From: Halobacteriales archaeon YIM A00013
GTDB taxonomy: Archaea > Halobacteriota > Halobacteria > Halobacteriales > Haloarculaceae
Assembly (NCBI GenBank): GCA_025041195.1
Contig: JAKCFM010000001.1
Span: forward strand, 2,604,001-2,668,000
Length of the DNA: 64,000 bases
Direction: 5' to 3'
In this document: positions 61,878 to 64,000 of the stretch, piece by piece
Position numbering within the stretch: position 1 is the first letter of the stretch
Layout: every line of letters begins with the position of its first letter
The notes under the pieces: generated by a model
Database searches by the model: none
Seen by the model: the letters and a program-made list of their open reading frames with translations, nothing else
Told to the model about the DNA's origin: nothing
Position numbers and translations under genes: made by a program

Positions 61878-63643
61878 ATCCACTCTGGCGATTGTTTCGA
61901 ACGCACGGCCGGCCGGAGTTTCAGTGGGGCTGTCTGGCCGTGATTGCCGAGCTGGGAAAGACGGCCATCGGAATGGCCGATATCTATCTGATCGGGCTGG
62001 CGATCGACGGCATATTCACGGATCAATCGTTCGAGCTCTGGGTACTTCCGGACGCGTGGGTACAGACAACGCCCGTCGAAATGCTAGCGGTCGTCAGCGT
62101 GTGTCTCTGTGCCGTCTCGCTCACGACAGTCCTCGGTGGATCGGTTGCGGAGTTTTCCTGGAGCCTGTTCGCTCGCCGGTTCACACACCGGGTTCGTGTC
62201 GCAGCACTGTCGGCAGTTATGGAGCAGCCATTGGACCGGATCGAAGCCCACGACACCGGCGATCTCGTGAGTCGAGTGATCGACGACGTTGCAACGCTCG
62301 AAACGGTGGCGTCAACGCTCGGTGGAGCGCTGATCTGGATCGTTGTGTCGGTCTGCTCGGCGATTGCCTTTATGGCGCTTCTCAATCCGTTTTTGGCCGG
62401 GATATTGCTCGTGACTACGCCGGCGCTCGGACTGCTGAACTCCTCATACGCCAGCCGAATCGAGCGGGTGACAGAGCGTCGTCGTGCTAACCGAGGCACG
62501 CTCTCAAGCGTGATAACGAACGTCCTCGATGGTCGACGGACGATCGACGCGCTTGGAGTGTCGTCGTTCGCGACGGATCGAACGGAACGCGCGGCGAATG
62601 ATTATCTGACCGTCAGTCTCGAACGGCTTGAGCAGACGGTCACCCAGCAGGTGGTCAACCGGCTGTTCGTCGGTGCGTGGGTGGTCGTCGTGCTCGCACT
62701 CAGTTTGTTCTGGCCGGGCGCCGGGAATTCGACCCTCTCTCCCGGTACGATCGTTCCGTTCGTTCTCTATCTCGAACGACTCTCGTTACCGGTCCAAAAC
62801 GCCGTTGGCGTTATCGATGGCTATCACGAATCGCGAGCTGCCGCCGACCGACTCATCGAACTCCAGCCCGACTGCTCCTCGACTGCGACTCCGAATGGAC
62901 CTGAACTCGCTGGGCCAATTCGTTCGGACTCGATCACCTACACGTATCCACAGGCCGGAGCGCCGGCAGTGACCGACGTGTCGATGACTATCGAGGCCGG
63001 AGAAACCGTTGCGCTCGTCGGGCCGTCAGGTGGGGGCAAATCGACCGTTGTGCGTCTTCTGGCTGGACTGTACGACTGTGACAAGGGAACGATTTCGGTG
63101 GGCGAACGGACAGATGTCACCGCTTCAATGCGTCGCTCTTTGATTGGTTCCGTCGACCAAGCGCCGGTGTTGTTTCCGGGGACGATCAAGGAGAATCTTA
63201 CGCTCGGCGTTGACGAGCCACTGGCTGACGAGCAGATACAGGTGGCCACCCGGGTGGCGGGTGTTCACGAGACGATTCAGTCGTTCGAAGCGGGCTACGA
63301 CACGTTCGTTGGAGAGTCTGGAGCCACGCTCTCTGGTGGCCAGCGCCAGCGCATTGCGATCGCCAGGGCGATCATCACCAATCCAGCAGTTCTCGTGTTC
63401 GATGAGCCACTCAGCCACGTGGATCCCCAAACGCGTGCCATCATCACCGAACGGCTTCGAGAGTATTATGCCGATAGAACGACGATTCTGGTGTCACACC
63501 AGTCGGACGTTCTGGAGTGGGTTGACCGGTGTTTCGTGATCGACGATGGGACCGTCGTTCGATCTGGCACGCACGCAGAACTGCTTGAGATGAGTTCACA
63601 CTACGCCTCTGTCGTTTCCGATGGAGCCATTGGATGTGAGTAA
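61874..63643 (+). CDS. ABC exporter half-transporter, subunit 2
   Basis: The 589-residue protein has the same layout: about six hydrophobic segments, then an ATPase with Walker A ALVGPSGGGKSTVVRLLAGL, IGSVDQAPVLFPG, the canonical LSGGQRQRIAIARAIITNPA, Walker B VLVFDEPLSHVDPQTR and SHQSDVLEWVD as the H-loop region. It complements the first subunit, whose signature is altered. Substrate is unknown. A 154-base intergenic stretch (63644-63797) follows. Confidence 0.92.
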   Translation: MNPLWRLFRTHGRPEFQWGCLAVIAELGKTAIGMADIYLIGLAIDGIFTDQSFELWVLPDAWVQTTPVEMLAVVSVCLCAVSLTTVLGGSVAEFSWSLFARRFTHRVRVAALSAVMEQPLDRIEAHDTGDLVSRVIDDVATLETVASTLGGALIWIVVSVCSAIAFMALLNPFLAGILLVTTPALGLLNSSYASRIERVTERRRANRGTLSSVITNVLDGRRTIDALGVSSFATDRTERAANDYLTVSLERLEQTVTQQVVNRLFVGAWVVVVLALSLFWPGAGNSTLSPGTIVPFVLYLERLSLPVQNAVGVIDGYHESRAAADRLIELQPDCSSTATPNGPELAGPIRSDSITYTYPQAGAPAVTDVSMTIEAGETVALVGPSGGGKSTVVRLLAGLYDCDKGTISVGERTDVTASMRRSLIGSVDQAPVLFPGTIKENLTLGVDEPLADEQIQVATRVAGVHETIQSFEAGYDTFVGESGATLSGGQRQRIAIARAIITNPAVLVFDEPLSHVDPQTRAIITERLREYYADRTTILVSHQSDVLEWVDRCFVIDDGTVVRSGTHAELLEMSSHYASVVSDGAIGCE

Positions 63644-63797
63644 GTGTCATTCCTCCCGAACGCCTACAGCACTCGACTCACAACTGACGGACACCCGGTT
63701 GAACGATGACCCATCACTAGTTTCCGCTCGCCGTCTGCTCGTCCCCACGCGAGGCCGTCGTATCACGCCTTGAGAATCATCGTCCACAAACACACAC

Positions 63798-64000
63798 ATG
63801 TCAGACATCCCACGATCGGCCGTCGATTCGTCGTTCAAATTCGATCTCAGTCACATTTTTGCCGAGCCCGACGACTGGGAGCGTTCGTATCAATCGCTTA
63901 CTGACACGATCGAGTCGATCACGGCGTTCGAAGGGCCGATCGAGTCGACCGACGCTCTCGAATCGCTCATCGAGCTGGTGCTTGAGTCGTTCGCAACGGG
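63798..64000 (+). CDS. Start of a probable oligoendopeptidase F gene, cut by window edge
   Basis: From the ATG at 63798 the frame stays open to the edge. It reads MSDIPRSAVDSSFKFDLSHI then FAEPDDWERSYQSLTDTIES, which fits the N-terminus of PepF-type M3 metallopeptidases (a Trp-Asp-Leu-like start, then DDWE). The zinc-binding HExxH lies beyond the window, so the call rests on the N-terminus only. Confidence 0.5.
   Translation, partial: MSDIPRSAVDSSFKFDLSHIFAEPDDWERSYQSLTDTIESITAFEGPIESTDALESLIELVLESFAT

Noticed and set aside
1-64000. CRISPR array, rRNA operon, replication origin or integrase
   Set aside because: No regular repeat-spacer pattern, conserved rRNA sequence, Orc/Cdc6 gene with repeats, or integrase motif was found on reading both strands.

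Overview
This window is chromosomal DNA from a haloarchaeon (class Halobacteria). The proteins are strongly acidic, and many exported proteins carry twin-arginine (Tat) signals. The basal machinery is archaeal (TFB, a uS10-family paralogue, RPA, histone, CTP-type riboflavin kinase, archaea-specific SMC-related protein, RdfA). Several start codons lie about 27-35 bases downstream of a TTTA-type TATA element, as in leaderless haloarchaeal transcripts. Coding density is high and most of the window is ordinary core genome. Family names and gene symbols come from reading the proteins; no database search was run.

Layout. 1-6.3 kb: a divergent pair of secreted or membrane proteins (one with a winged helix), etfBA, an M20 amidohydrolase, a uS10 paralogue and a TFB paralogue. 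6.3-7.0 kb: an empty, AT-rich gap. 7.0-13.6 kb: a membrane protein, aroA, a phosphodiesterase-like enzyme, ribK-ribB, a PUA protein and an ATP-grasp ligase. 13.6-15.6 kb: an AT-rich island with two DUF4177-like genes (one frameshifted), a gene fragment with two in-frame TAG codons and a small orphan ORF; it ends at the 3' side of tRNA-Arg(GCG). 15.8-18.8 kb: rpa2, a doublet histone and a histone-deacetylase-family gene, the last two overlapping by one base. 18.8-25.1 kb: a glycosyltransferase, Spo0M, a glutaredoxin-like protein, a purine permease, gfcR, pyrE, a membrane protein and a methyltransferase. 25.3-27.9 kb: an alkaline-phosphatase-superfamily enzyme coupled to a FemAB/GNAT-like protein.

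28.0-37.0 kb holds tetrapyrrole synthesis in two blocks: hemB-hemL, then hemC-cobA-hemD. Between them lies about 4 kb of accessory DNA. It contains two related VapB-type antitoxin genes in direct orientation (one with an internally deleted VapC), a Tat-exported orphan, a Doc/Fic-like protein, a 36-codon ORF and a frameshifted TPR gene. 37.1-42.2 kb: a DHH/RecJ-like exonuclease, a PhoD-type phosphatase, and a LysE exporter with a Bat-type HTH regulator. 42.4-46.9 kb: pstSCAB for phosphate uptake. 47-49.8 kb: a small membrane protein, an arylsulfotransferase-like protein and an LLM flavin oxidoreductase. 49.8-54.7 kb: a complete branched-chain amino-acid-type ABC importer in two divergent halves (livJ-livM and livH-livG-livF). 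54.7-58.8 kb: a beta-helix lipoprotein, then an archaea-specific SMC-related protein with the cell-shape factor RdfA. 59.1-63.6 kb: an ArsR-type regulator divergent from a two-gene ABC exporter. The window ends in the start of a probable oligoendopeptidase F gene.

The two least ordinary stretches are the island beside tRNA-Arg and the toxin-antitoxin/Doc-like island inside the haem cluster. Both look like decaying transferred DNA. No CRISPR array, rRNA, intact insertion sequence or replication origin was recognised.
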